DNA of 64,000 nt from Ceratodon purpureus (lineage: Eukaryota > Streptophyta > Bryopsida > Pseudoditrichales > Ditrichaceae), in NCBI GenBank assembly GCA_014871385.1, contig CM026425.1, positions 1,481,008 to 1,545,007 of the forward strand. Reading direction: 5' to 3'. The notes below the pieces were generated by a model. That model saw only the letters and a list, made by a program, of their open reading frames with translations. It had not been told where the DNA came from and did no database searches. Shown piece after piece: positions 25,901 through 36,675 of this stretch; the stretch's first letter is position 1, and each line of letters opens with the position of its first letter. A program made the position numbers and the translations under genes.

Positions 25901-27958
25901 CTCAACTAAAATATACCTCCATAAAATCTACAGACACTAGGATCATGAATATGATCATAACATAATTTTCTCCGAATTTCTGCTTCTGTCCAACTTCTAA
26001 CGTATACAACACCGCTACTTGTAAAAACCAGGGCTAATATTAAATATTAAAGTTCGAATGAAATCTGCACTCAAAAACAGTAAGAAAATACCTGCATCTA
26101 CGTAGAAATATGGTAATAAAATACCTGCGTCTACGTAGCCTACTTCATTCTCAGCGAATTGTCCCGGCCCATCAAGACCAGGAACAAGAGCATTATCACC
26201 AACAGTACCTACGAGAGCATAAAAAATCAACTAAGCAAATCAAAAAACAACAAGGCAAGCAGGAATAAAAACACAAGGAAAACAATAAAATGAAATCAAA
26301 ACTTTAAATACCAGATGATGCTCGCGGTAAAATTAAGCCATCATCCTCAGTAACAGAATGAGGACCTACAAAACAACACAAATAAGAAACACTAATGAAT
26401 CACCACTACAAAAAAAAGCATCACATACATAAAAAAAAACAAATCAAAATCATCAATCAAAAAATAAAACATAAAAGTTGAACTCAAAACTTACAAGGAA
26501 GAGTACTATCTCCAAGCACTTCAATCTCAGCAATCTCGTCCCCGACAACATCTGCTGAACCTACAAAACAGAAATACACAAAAATAAGAAATACGCAAAA
26601 ATGCGCTACCGCGCGGCTTCGGCCGGGCATGGCCACTACATAACGATTAACTCAATTAAAAAAACTACCAAACAAAAAAACAGTAATCTACACAACCAGA
26701 AAGAACATATCGCTCCTCACATAAACAGATATGAAAATAAGCATAAAGTTCAAAAGCAATCAAAGAAATCAAACATAAAAATCAACAAATAAAAATTGCT
26801 TGGAACAATTCGATCACCAAGAATCTCAATCTCAGCAATCTCGTCCCCGACAACATAGGCTAAATCCACAAAAACAAAGAGAAATAAATTAGAAATTCGC
26901 AAAAAATGCGCTGCCGCGCAGCTTCGGCGGCCTTCGGCCGGGCATGGCCACTACGTAGACGATTAACTCAAAAATATTAACTAAAAAACTATCCAATCAA
27001 CTCATACTACATTAAAACGAGAATCTAAATCTTAACAGAACTAAAAAATCAAATAAAAAAAGCTAAACAAAAATACTTACTTTGAACGGTTGCATCACCA
27101 AGTAAAGCAATATCTGTAATTTCATCCTCGGCAACATCTGGTGAATCTACAAAACACAGAAAAATAAATTAGAAATAGGCAAATATTGTGGTCAGTAAGA
27201 TATGATCATTTTCCCATCAATCAATTTCAAAATAACAGAAATATACAAAGAATTAATTAATTACTAGATTGTATTTAATTTTAAGATGAAAACATACCTG
27301 CGTCAACGTTATCGTTGACATCTTCCAAACCTTCGTTGGGTAATTTTTCTTTTTCTTCATTTTTAACCTTAAGAATTTTAAAACTTATTTTTAGAACATA
27401 AGTTTATCTCTAAAATTCAACTAATACAACTAATCGTAAGTTTCAGAGTTGAATTCAATATGACTCAAATTACAAAACAAAACAAACAAAAACAAATGAA
27501 GATTATGAATAAGAAACCTGTGTCTGGGAGATGTAGTGATCTAAGCATTGATTGCAGATGTTAATATCCTCGCTGTCATCGCATACTTCAATCTGCTGCA
27601 GAAGTTTGTCAGATATGCCGATGCCTCCCTTTGCGACGCTCCCCTCACCGAAAGAGACGACTTCCACGTCCTTTAACTTCGTCAACTCTGAAACCAGGAA
27701 TAGAAAACGATTTGAAGCATTAGGAATAAATTACAAAACATTGCAAAATAACTGAGATTACAAAAAACATTATCAATAAAACAATGAAACTTACCTTGCG
27801 AAGAATCAGCTTCGCTCTTCAGATCAGGAACGTCGCAAATAAGTCGGTGCCGAAGGTTTAACAACGGAAGAACCAGAATCTTTGGGAAGATGTTGCAGGT
27901 CACAATCTTCCATCTCTGAGAAGGATTGTTTCTTTCCAGTCAAAGAAAGTGACTCCAT
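22942..27958 (-). pseudogene. Crypton-like (DUF3504) tyrosine recombinase gene, decayed
   Basis: Exons (minus): start exon 27958-~27795, 27687-27518, 27367-27298, 27146-27081, 26560-26495, 26365-26312, 26208-26125, 25800-25616, 25439-25178, 24984-24597, 24316-24015, 23870-23617, 23512-23351, 23205-23092, 22986-22942 (TGA). The core reads KKDGSLYPPGSLQNMIRSI, then RNFFIRGQDELRATHSGQF, then FQKRAVGKNTLGKAVRNLIE. The catalytic end has TPRRMGISRMAQAEIPADKG, VTGHKDVKSYNHY. This fits the R...GHxxxxxxxY tyrosine-recombinase C-terminus of Cryptons and DUF3504 proteins, which cut and join DNA through the Tyr. The N-terminal half is acidic and built from small exons. Lesions: TAG at 25679-25681 and 24187-24189, a frameshift at the A9/T9 tract 24691-24699, and a stop/frameshift near 27824. 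The catalytic exon itself is open. Confidence 0.75.
26495..27146 (-). repeat. Array of 66-bp acidic mini-exons
   Basis: Three copies of a 22-codon exon in the recombinase gene: 27146-27081, about 26862-26805, and 26560-26495. Each encodes a variant of D-V-x-x-D-E-I-x-(E/D)-I-x-x-L-G-D. The second and third also share about 250 bp of intron, including the phrase CTTCGGCCGGGCATGGCCACTAC near 26615-26640 and 26925-26953. The middle copy has lost its GT donor (CAAGCA in place of a GTAAGT-like site). Confidence 0.75.
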
Positions 27959-28860
27959 CTACAAACACAAAATCAAAGGTTATTAAGATGAGAAAGTATG
28001 AACGAAACTGAACAAACAAAAAACTGAAAACTAAAACAAAACATAAACATAACATAACATAAACAACATAACAAAAACAAACATAACAAATTAACAAAGA
28101 TTCACTACCAACCTTACCAAATAACTCCTAAAATTCCTCGAACTCCTCCACAGATCACACACTGCCACACAAAACACACAGTTAAAAACAGAAACAACAA
28201 AAAATTATCGAACAAAAAATTAAAAACAGAAAGGAAAGCACGAAAACTACTGCTAACCACAAAACATAAAATCTAACAAAGACTACATCTAACAAGGACT
28301 ACATCTAACAAAGATTACATCTAACAAAGACTACATCTAACCAGACTATTATGCTAACCACAAAATCAAACACAATTAAAAAGAACTACATCTAAATCAG
28401 GTTAGAAACAGAAACACATCTAAGCGAATACAAGAAAGAATAACAAGAAAACTATACTCTAAACACGTTAAGTCCTACCCGCAGACACCCCCGCAGACTC
28501 CTCTCACAGGCACTTGTGCGGAACTAATCGCGAAAGTAAATTACTGCACAATACACAAACACAGCAACACATTAGAAACAAGAACAACATACACTAATAC
28601 AAAAAACAAACATAAACAACAAAACATATGTAACAATATCAAAGAAATGCACCATATCAAAGAAACACTTACGCCGATCGTTGAAAACGATATGCAGCAG
28701 GCTTGAAATCCATCCGCGCGTACTCAAACCCTAGGAAGATATTACTTCGCAGAACAAACTTGCAGCCGCCGCCACTCACACAAACTCAAAACCCTAACCT
28801 AAAACCCTAGACAAGCTACTAAACTTCACAGACACAGAAAACTATCCGAAGCGGAAGCAG
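27959..28860 (-). other. 5' leader and upstream region of the recombinase gene
   Basis: The recombinase start codon at 27958 follows directly on an acceptor-like TTTGTAG, implying a spliced 5' leader. The stretch is A/C-rich on the plus strand, with a repeated ACATCTAACAAAGACT phrase near 28270-28345. No coding frame can be supported. Confidence 0.4.
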
Positions 28861-29035
28861 AGACAAACTTAGAGCGAAACAATCGAAACAGACACAAAAC
28901 CTAATCGAAACAGAAGCAGACACAAACTCAGAACGAAACACTCGAAACAGACACAAAACCTAATCGAAACAGAAGCAGACACAAACTCAGAACGAAACAC
29001 TCGAAACAGACACAAAACCTCTCCAAAGCAGACAC
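28861..29035. repeat. 59-bp minisatellite, about three copies
   Basis: Units begin near 28861, 28918 and 28977. The second and third are nearly identical and the first is two bases shorter. Each includes the phrases GAACGAAACACTCGAAACAG and ACACAAAACC. It lies about 0.9 kb upstream of the recombinase start codon and may be part of its promoter or the transposon's terminal region. Confidence 0.85.
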
Positions 29036-29263
29036 AAACTGAGCGATAGCAAAGACAACGCACAGAGTAGATAGAAACGAGCGCATAGAGAAAAACAAGC
29101 AAAGCAAAACACACGCAAAGCAAATCGCACACAAGAAACAAACGAAAACTCGCAAAAAAAGACTCCACACACACGCGGCACCGCACGGAGCGGGCGAGAG
29201 CGCAAGCGCGAGAGCGAAAAAGATAGCGGACTTGGCGCCACTGTAGATTATATATTCCTGCTC

Positions 29264-29309
29264 GGACGGTCTAGATCTACCCGCTCACCGTAGGAGATCT
29301 CGACCGTCC
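29264..29309. repeat. 15-bp hairpin with 16-nt loop
   Basis: GGACGGTCTAGATCT (29264-29278) faces AGATCTCGACCGTCC (29295-29309), with 14 of 15 paired. The location is just beyond the GC-rich GCGAGAGCG run that ends the 59-bp repeat zone. Confidence 0.75.
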
Positions 29310-29689
29310 AATTTGGACGAAGGACTCAATCTCGTTGGATGAATTTTCACTGACGCAGGATGCAAATCGTTGATATGTCACCCTTGCCACGTGTTCACGT
29401 AAGATTGGAGGAAAGTTGAAGCGCATTAAACCCATAATGATTGTAATTACTCCTCATGTCCCTTATAAATGTGTTTTGCGAACTCCAGTAAGGAAAAATT
29501 AAATTGTGACGACGAGGTTGCGTGGTCGATACCTGCCGTATACTGGGCTGATATCCATGTCATCGTGGCCGATATCCGGTACATATACCGATAACCGGGT
29601 TAATGACACCCGGCAGCTGAGACCTTGCTGTCGGGCCCATACCCGGCTCATGCGCAGCAGTTGTAAGGGATCAGGTTTTTGAATCTTGG

Positions 29690-30080
29690 GCAGCTATGAC
29701 CTGGTGTGGGCAGGCTTTGGAGGTGCTCGGCAGGCTCCAGGCAAGGATGGGCAGACTCATGAGGCGCCGGGCAGGCTCCAGGCAGGCTTGGGCAGACTCA
29801 TGAGGCGCTGGGCAGGCCCCAGGCAGGCTTGGGCAAGCGTCGGAGGTGCCGGGCAGGCTTGGGCAGTCTCGTGAGGCGCCGGGCAGGCCCCGTGCAGGCT
29901 TGGGCAGGCTTGCGAGATGCCGGGCAGGCGTGGGAGGCGCTGGGCAGGCCTCGGGCAGACAATTGTGGACCAGGCAAGCGTTAGACTCTTCGGGCAATGT
30001 CGGGCAGGACTCTGGGCAGCCTTGTGTCTGCGGGCAGCCCTGGGCAGGGTCGTGGAAATACGGGCAGCTCTGGGGTAAGG
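29690..30080. repeat. GGGCAG-rich minisatellite
   Basis: The phrases GGGCAGGCTCCAGGCAGGC, GGGCAGACTCATGAGGCGC and GGGCAGG recur about twenty times in variable order. Long open frames on both strands across this stretch result from the repeat, not from a gene. Confidence 0.8.
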
Positions 30081-30249
30081 TCAAAGGAACCTGGACTCTG
30101 GATGGGAATGTGGTGACCATATGCTGGGAGCGTGGGCTGGAACAGTAGCTCGGAATGGGAACTTGAGCTGGGAAAGGCATGCTAGAATTGGGAACGTGGA
30201 TGGGAAGTTAGGGAACTATTTTGGGAAAAATCCCAACGGGTGTTACGCC

Positions 30250-30378
30250 GGGTGAGTCACCGCCCGGCGGGGCTCACGCGCCGTGAGGCTCCCCTACCGC
30301 TCAGGTCGGGCTAACGCCCTACCCCTACGCGTCGGGGTGCCTCCTGTCGCGTGAGCCCCTCCGGGCGGTGGCTCACCC
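30250..30378. repeat. GC-rich multi-step cruciform
   Basis: Three nested inverted pairs: 30250-30267 with 30361-30378 (17 of 18), 30269-30280 with 30348-30359 (12 of 12), and 30285-30294 with 30334-30343 (9 of 10). The loop holds a further GGGC/GCCC pair. Together they form a roughly 40-bp interrupted stem in a 129-bp segment that is far more GC-rich than its surroundings. Confidence 0.85.
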
Positions 30379-30542
30379 TGTACATAACTACTATGTTACA
30401 ACTCAACTCACAACCCCACTCACGCTCGCCCAAGTTATCCAAATCAATTCACTTTTCTCTCTCTCTCTCATCACTTTGGATTACCCTACTGCTCTTTCTG
30501 TATGTACACTATCTCCCCAAATCTCACTGTGCACAGGGTTTG

Positions 30543-30952
30543 CATTAATTAATTAATGCAGGGGTGGGGAGGGGGGCGTGGCACATCTAGGACGGTCAGG
30601 GGGCTCTTAGGGGGATCTTAGGGGGGTCTTAGGGGGGGCTCGGGGGGGTTTTGAGGGGATCTTGGGGGGGTCTTGGGGGGTTTGGAGGGGTCTTGGTGGA
30701 AGTCTTGGTGGGGGTCTCGGAAGGGTCTTGGAGGGGGGTCTTTGAGAGGTCCTGAGGGGGGCTCTTGGGGATCTTGGAGGGGCGGATTTATCCCACAAGG
30801 TTTGTACCTCCTCACCTCTTCTCAAAGTACAAGAAGGTTTGGGTGGGTGGGAAAAAAATTAGAAATATCCCAATTTGCCATGTGGCATCCCCTCAAGGGA
30901 GTCCATGTGGCAAAAGTGTCCCACAGTGACATTTCTCCATTAATTAATTAAT
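30543..30952. repeat. 15-bp AT direct repeats bracketing a G-rich array
   Basis: CATTAATTAATTAAT occurs at 30543-30557 and again at 30938-30952. Between them lies a G-rich array (30590-30785) in which GGGGG(G)TCTT-like units repeat about every 10-20 bases on the plus strand. The direct repeats could be a target duplication or two copies of a simple AT palindrome. No inverted ends are visible just inside them. Confidence 0.5.
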
Positions 30953-32521
30953 ACACAAATCTTACTGTGAAACACTATCAGAGATAATGTCACTTGTCAC
31001 TATGTCACCCCGTTCTCTCCTCCGGGCCACAGCTACGCAGAATCAACCCGACATGCCATACCTTCCTGGATGGATGTCTTCGATGTTCATGTCACCCTCC
31101 TACCCTCCCTGACAAATGTCTTGGATGGTTGTGTCAATTGTCATCCGTCAAAAATCCAACTAAGTAATTCATGGCTCCAATCCATGGTTAGCTTGACATA
31201 TTATGTGTTGGCTCAAACAATGGAAGCTTTTTAGACTTATTATGCAATCATCATTATGGATAGTTTCTCAAAGGAAAAGTCTATTTACTCCACTTTCAAT
31301 GACATAATATTTTATAAATAAGATTTTGAAAGAATGCTACACGGCATTCTTAAGATGACAACTCCTCTTATTCTATGATAAAAAAACCAAGTGGTGTGGA
31401 TTTAATGAATGAAATCTTTAGTTAACATGATTCTAATTTTAAATGGAAAGAATTAATTTTTCTTCACTTCTTTAACTGTCAACTAATGTCAAAGTAGACT
31501 CCTCCATTTAAAATAGCAATTGCAACGTGAACTTGTCATCGAATCAAATGAGAGGACCAACATTTGTACGTGTACAAAAAAAATAGATTAGATTGTCATT
31601 TGTTGATTAAAAGGAGATTTCAAACATTATTGAAGCTTTAAATGAAGAACGTTTCAAAACCTTCAACTCAAAAGTTCTGATATATGTTTTTATTGCAAAC
31701 ATTCAAAATATATACACATTTGAATGATTTTTTATTTGAAAGGCATATTGTTGTAACAATTTTTTTAATATTTTTTTTCTTATTGTATGTATATGATACA
31801 ATAATCACAATGAGCAAAGATATAATTATCTCTTTAGAAATTCAATCACAACATATATGGTTTAAAGAGTTGTAATACATTTTAAAATATCTCTATGATG
31901 GATATTTTTCTACATGGCTGTGATTTATCTCATATGAAGTCTATGATGTGTATTTCTTAGAAGTCGTAATACACCTCAAAACTTGTCTAAAGTGGGTATT
32001 TTTTTGAAGTTGTGATGCATTTCAAACTATCCATCATGGGTATTACTTATGCAATTATGAGGTATGTCCAAGCATGCTTGTCATCATGATTTTTCCAAAG
32101 ATTTATAATAAGTCTCATTTTTGGCCTATAATAGGTGTTGCATCATTCTTAAATATCAATCTTACATTGTGTTTCTAAAAGTTGTTGTGTATGTGCTCCT
32201 TATCATTCTTCTTTTCTTTTTAGATTCCTCTTGTCATGATGGAGTTATTAGAAAACCCATAATGTACAATTAATGATAAAGCTTTCTACTAAAAAGCGTG
32301 GCGGTAATAGTATTACCAAAAGAATTGTCATTTATTTCAAAGTTTATCCATAATGGATATTTCATAGAGGTCGTGATACAACTCATAATGTCTTCAAGAT
32401 AGATATTGTATAGAGAATTATGATACATGCCTAAGTATTTTTGTCGTAAGGATTTTTCCAAATCCTTGTCATACATCTCATTTAGGCCTTATGATGGATA
32501 TTCTTCATTTAAGAAACCACA

Positions 32522-32615
32522 ATAAGGAAAAGGAGAAGGAAAAAAAAATCACATCTAAACAAACGAGGAAAAGGTGAAGGAAAAAAAAAATCACATCCAA
32601 ACAAGTCATTAGACA
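32522..32615. repeat. Tandem duplication of an A-rich 55-60 bp unit
   Basis: The unit AGGAAAAGG(A/T)GAAGGAAAAAAAAA followed by TCACATC(T/C)AAACAA occurs twice in direct orientation inside the shorter family-A element. Confidence 0.7.
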
Positions 32616-33260
32616 GAAAAACCACCACTCATCAAAACTCCAACATTAATTTTATCTTTCTCTTTATCAAAATCCACAAGATCACAAATGAAAGCAAACA
32701 CTATAAAGGCTCAATACACAATACTCACTCAAAACAAGAAGGTGAATTTTGAACCAAATTCAACTATAAACTTAGATAATTTTTTTGTAAGATTCCTATT
32801 AAATATGCCAATCAATATTGAGGAAGTGTTACATTTAATGCCTCTTTTTGAAAACACACGCCCTCCTACTTGCAAACAAAATATCAAATTGCTACAAGAA
32901 TGTAATGCCATCCTCAAATTCTTTACATTCAAAGACAAATTTCAAAGCTTAGCTTCGCACCTTCTCCAAAATTTGTATATATACAACCAAAAATAGAACC
33001 AAACTCCAAAATTTGTATATATACAAACACTCACTTAGAATATAGCAAAACCAAACCACTACAATCTAGATTTACAAACTTCGATATGAAATGAGCACCA
33101 TCTTCACTCAAAGGCAAACTTCACGGAACTCAAAAGCCTAAAAAACACAACTTTCTTCATTGGGCAAGATCTCTCAAATTCTAAATATACATGGAGAACC
33201 TACAGAGCCTAGAGTCCAAATTCTTGCCACCTCGACCACATCAACTTTGAAGGCAATTAA

Positions 33261-33336
33261 GCTCAGGTTTGAATTGGAAGCTCATATTTGAATTGGAAGC
33301 TCATATTTGAATTGGAAGCTCATATTTGAATTGGAA
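33261..33336. repeat. Four 19-bp tandem repeats
   Basis: GCTCATATTTGAATTGGAA repeats at 33261 (variant with AGG), 33280, 33299 and 33318, in the right part of the shorter family-A element. Confidence 0.9.
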
Positions 33337-33588
33337 GCATGAAAAACATCTTCGGCGAGCTCAAGTCGGGATTGGCAGCAGCTCGGAGGGAAGGTGTTGA
33401 CAAGCAAGAAGATAGACACAACGACAATGGAGAAAGGCGGGGAATCATAGAGGAGGTGGGAAATCCTAGCGAAAGGTAATCAAGTGCTAACCAAAGTTAA
33501 AAAGGTTGGAAGCAAGGTTGAGAGTAGTTGGATGATGCCCCCCTACTCCATGAAGAATGGTGTGGATGTGGGATTGATCCTCTCTAAG

Positions 33589-35939
33589 CCCGGGTCACTT
33601 ATCTTCTCATCCCCACTCTGTCACTTTTGTCTCTTCGACTCCTACTTCCATTCTATTGTCTTCATGACTCTTCTTCTATGCATTTTCATTCTTTTGTTGC
33701 TCTGTCTACTCAATCTCTTCACCATTTTGCAACCACAAATTTGACTTGTTCAATTTTGTGCCAATCAGCATGCATGCATGTATTCCTTGATTTCCTACCT
33801 CTTTTAAAAGGTGCAGAACGGTGAAGCTCCATTGAAATATAATTTTTGTTCACACTAGATGTATCCAAAAAACTAAAATAAATGAACCTCTAAAAATGAG
33901 TTTTTATTTAAATTCTATGAATTTATATCTTTATACGAAATGGTACATGGTTTTAGAAATAATTCAAATTAAATGGCGTTGCAAATAAGACATATAACTA
34001 ATTTTAAATATTTTTATTAATAACAATAGATATATTTATGATGGCATTGAATTTAATAAATATTTGGAATGAATACAATACTCAGATAGCGAGACTTTTG
34101 ATTATTAGTAATTCTAAAATTAAAAAGAGTTAAAAAACATCAAGGCATCAAAAACAAAAGTACAATGAATAATTGAAAGTGATTACATTATGCCGTGGCC
34201 TACTATCTTTTGCAAACCACGCCGTGCTTTTAGCGCTAATACATAATCATTCTATAAGCAATTCTAAGTTTACATAATAAAAAAATAAAACTTATAAATC
34301 ACTCTATCAAGGTAACTTTGTAAAAAAGTGATCATTTATACAAATCATTGATAATCTATATTTAAAATAATGATACATCCACTCTACTATGGCATTTTTG
34401 CAACAACAAAGTAGTAACAACTTCCAAATAAATTTGGTAATAATAAAATTATTTAATTGTTAAATATAACTTTTTAACCTAATAATTTTCTTTGATTAAG
34501 AAAAACATGAGTGCACATTAAAATATGCATATCATAAAGAAATACAAAAAACAAAAATTATTATAATGCCACAGTTATTTTGCATTGATATTATTATTTT
34601 GCATTTTTTTACAAACTATTTGGATTCAAATTTTATATTGTATAAAAGATAAAAAATAAGATTCTAAAAAAAAAAATTTAAAAGTTTCTTACATCATCAA
34701 AAAAATATATGAATGTAGTACGTGAAAATATATATACATACATATAATGTTGAAGATTTTTTTTAAAAATACTAAAATCCTTCAATTTGTAAGAAATGTT
34801 GCATATTTTGAAAAGACACATAAGTCAGGTTCCTTGTTGAATTGTCATGTGGCACGTAGGAGGAAATGTATTTTTTATTATATATATGTCTATTATAAAG
34901 CCATATTATGCTATTTTTAGTGATTAAAGAAGTACAAAAATAAAATATTTGGAGAAAAACCTTTTTTTTTTAAAAACAAAAACAAATAATTGTTTGAGGG
35001 TGAAGGAACCTTTACTCCAGTACAGTAGATGCTAATAGAAAATTAATCATAAATGTTATAAACTTTAGACTTGATGTTTAACTTTAAAAACCTTTAATAT
35101 TATAATGATATGCTTGATAATGATCTTCAAACTTACTCAATGAAGTGATGTTTTGTTTCTTAAAGCATCTTACATTGCAAAATTTATAATTTGTATCAAA
35201 TGATATAACAAATCTTAAAAGATTTGAGTAACTTGTTTATCATTGATACACTACAAACTAGTAAACTAATCTTCTAGAAGCTTCTATAGAATAGTAGAAA
35301 ACTTTTATAAACTACAAAGAACCTTCTAAAGGCTTTTATGACATTTTGAAGAAGGTTTCATGGAATTTAAGCTTTATAGTATGAATACAAAATAAAACCA
35401 GATGCACTTTAGTGTTGCTTCTACATTTAGGGGACCATTCTATTAAGTTGTCCTGTTTATTTGTCATTGAAATCATTATTGCCAACAATCTAGTGCACTA
35501 TAATTTATCATAATTTATGGTCAAATGTGCATATAAAAAGATCTTGATATCTTCAATGATTGAAAATTCATTTGCTGACTTTCAAAATTGAATGATCAAT
35601 ATTCTAATTTTATAAATGTATGTATATAAAATTTGTCCATTGAAGACGGTAGAAAAGAAGGTGGATGAAATGAAAGAGATGTGAGAAATGTAGGAATGGG
35701 TTGATGGGAATATGGGATGAGGTGGATGAAACACATGCATGCAGGGTGAATATTGGTGAAGAGAGGAGAAGGTAATGTATGGGAATGGAAGTGAAGACGA
35801 ATGATTGATTGAATGGAGGGGAAGAGGAAGGAGGAAGAAATGTGGGCAGGAGAGAGGAAAGAAGCGTAGAGAGAGGGGAGGGAGGGGGGAAAGGAGACAG
35901 CAACATGAGAGAAAGTGGAAAGAGCAAGTGGAAGGATGG
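33589..35939. other. AT-rich intergenic; nothing recognised
   Basis: A long AT-rich tract with homopolymer runs. Short open frames around 33484-33824 show no domain. From about 35640 the sequence turns purine-rich and merges into the TypA 5' flank. Confidence 0.5.
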
Positions 35940-36675
35940 CAAGAGAGGGGGGGGGGGGGGGGGGGGGGGGGGGATGGCGAACAGAGCCCAATCGTCACTG
36001 GGTGCCAGCCACCCATATAGAGAGCCAATGCAAGGACAGAGACAGAGACAGAGAGAGGGGAGGGGAGGGGAGGGGAGGGGAGCAGAGAAGGCGAGGTGCC
36101 CACAAGTGACAAGACTTGGCACTGCCTCAGCCCCACAACAGGCACAGGCACAGGCACAGGCACAGGCCCCGCTACCGCGGCCACGCCCTGGGTGGGACCC
36201 AACACCGTCACAGTCCCAGTCCCAGGACGGAGCCCATTGGCCCACATGTAGGGCGGGCAAACATCTCAGCCCCTCAAATGTCCCACACGTATATGATGGA
36301 GAGACCAGATGTCTGGAGAGAAGAGAGCCTGAGCATAGAGAGAGAGAGAGCGCTCTGGGGATGGGGCGGATGGCGAGCGTTCATCCAGGCATCCACGCAT
36401 CCACGCATCCATTCAGGCAGGCAGGCACGCATCCTATCTTGCCTGAGCGGTTTATCCACTGAGCAGGAGAGGGAGAGGGAGAGGTGAGAGAGGGGCAGGG
36501 GCACGGCCAGGGCCAGGGCCGGAGCTACTAGTGCCGGGGGCTGAGCCGGAGACCTCACAACCTCTCCGTTGTCACCAACGACTCCCCGTGTGCTTCCTCC
36601 AGTCCGCGGACTGTGAAGCCACTTCCTTCCCTCTCTCTCTCTCTCTGCCTGTGTCTGTGTCTGTGTCTGTGCGCC
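35940..36675 (+). promoter_or_regulatory. 5' flank of typA with G27 tract and short-period arrays
   Basis: Contains 27 consecutive G (35947-35973), AGAGAC and GGGGA arrays (about 36032-36080), CAGGCA repeats (about 36137-36165), CATCCACG repeats (about 36384-36410) and a CT/TGTCTG run just before the ATG (about 36630-36672). The last probably forms the transcribed leader. No TATA box was identified. Long open frames on both strands here are due to low complexity. Confidence 0.45.

Larger units (their letters stand above)
31031..33588. mobile_element. DNA transposon family A, shorter non-autonomous copy
   Basis: The left end AGCTACGCAGAATCAACCC and right end (reverse complement) CTTAGAGAGGATCAATCCC align base for base in length with the ends of the element at 7869-12403. 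Flanking 10-mers TCCGGGCCAC (31021-31030) and CCCGGGTCAC (33589-33598) match at 8 of 10 and sit exactly where the first copy's 10-bp duplication sits, so they read as an aged target duplication. The internal left part (31060-31270) is homologous to 7890-8050. GATGGGTATT-type motifs recur at 31896-32500. No gene equivalent to that of the large copy was found. Confidence 0.75.

Noticed and set aside
29671-30180. 169-codon minus-strand frame
   Set aside because: Generated by the GGGCAG minisatellite; unit order is irregular and the product is repetitive Pro/Ala/Cys without domain support.
35582-36260. Overlapping 130-220-codon frames upstream of typA
   Set aside because: Driven by G-tracts and short arrays on both strands; no splice sites or domains.
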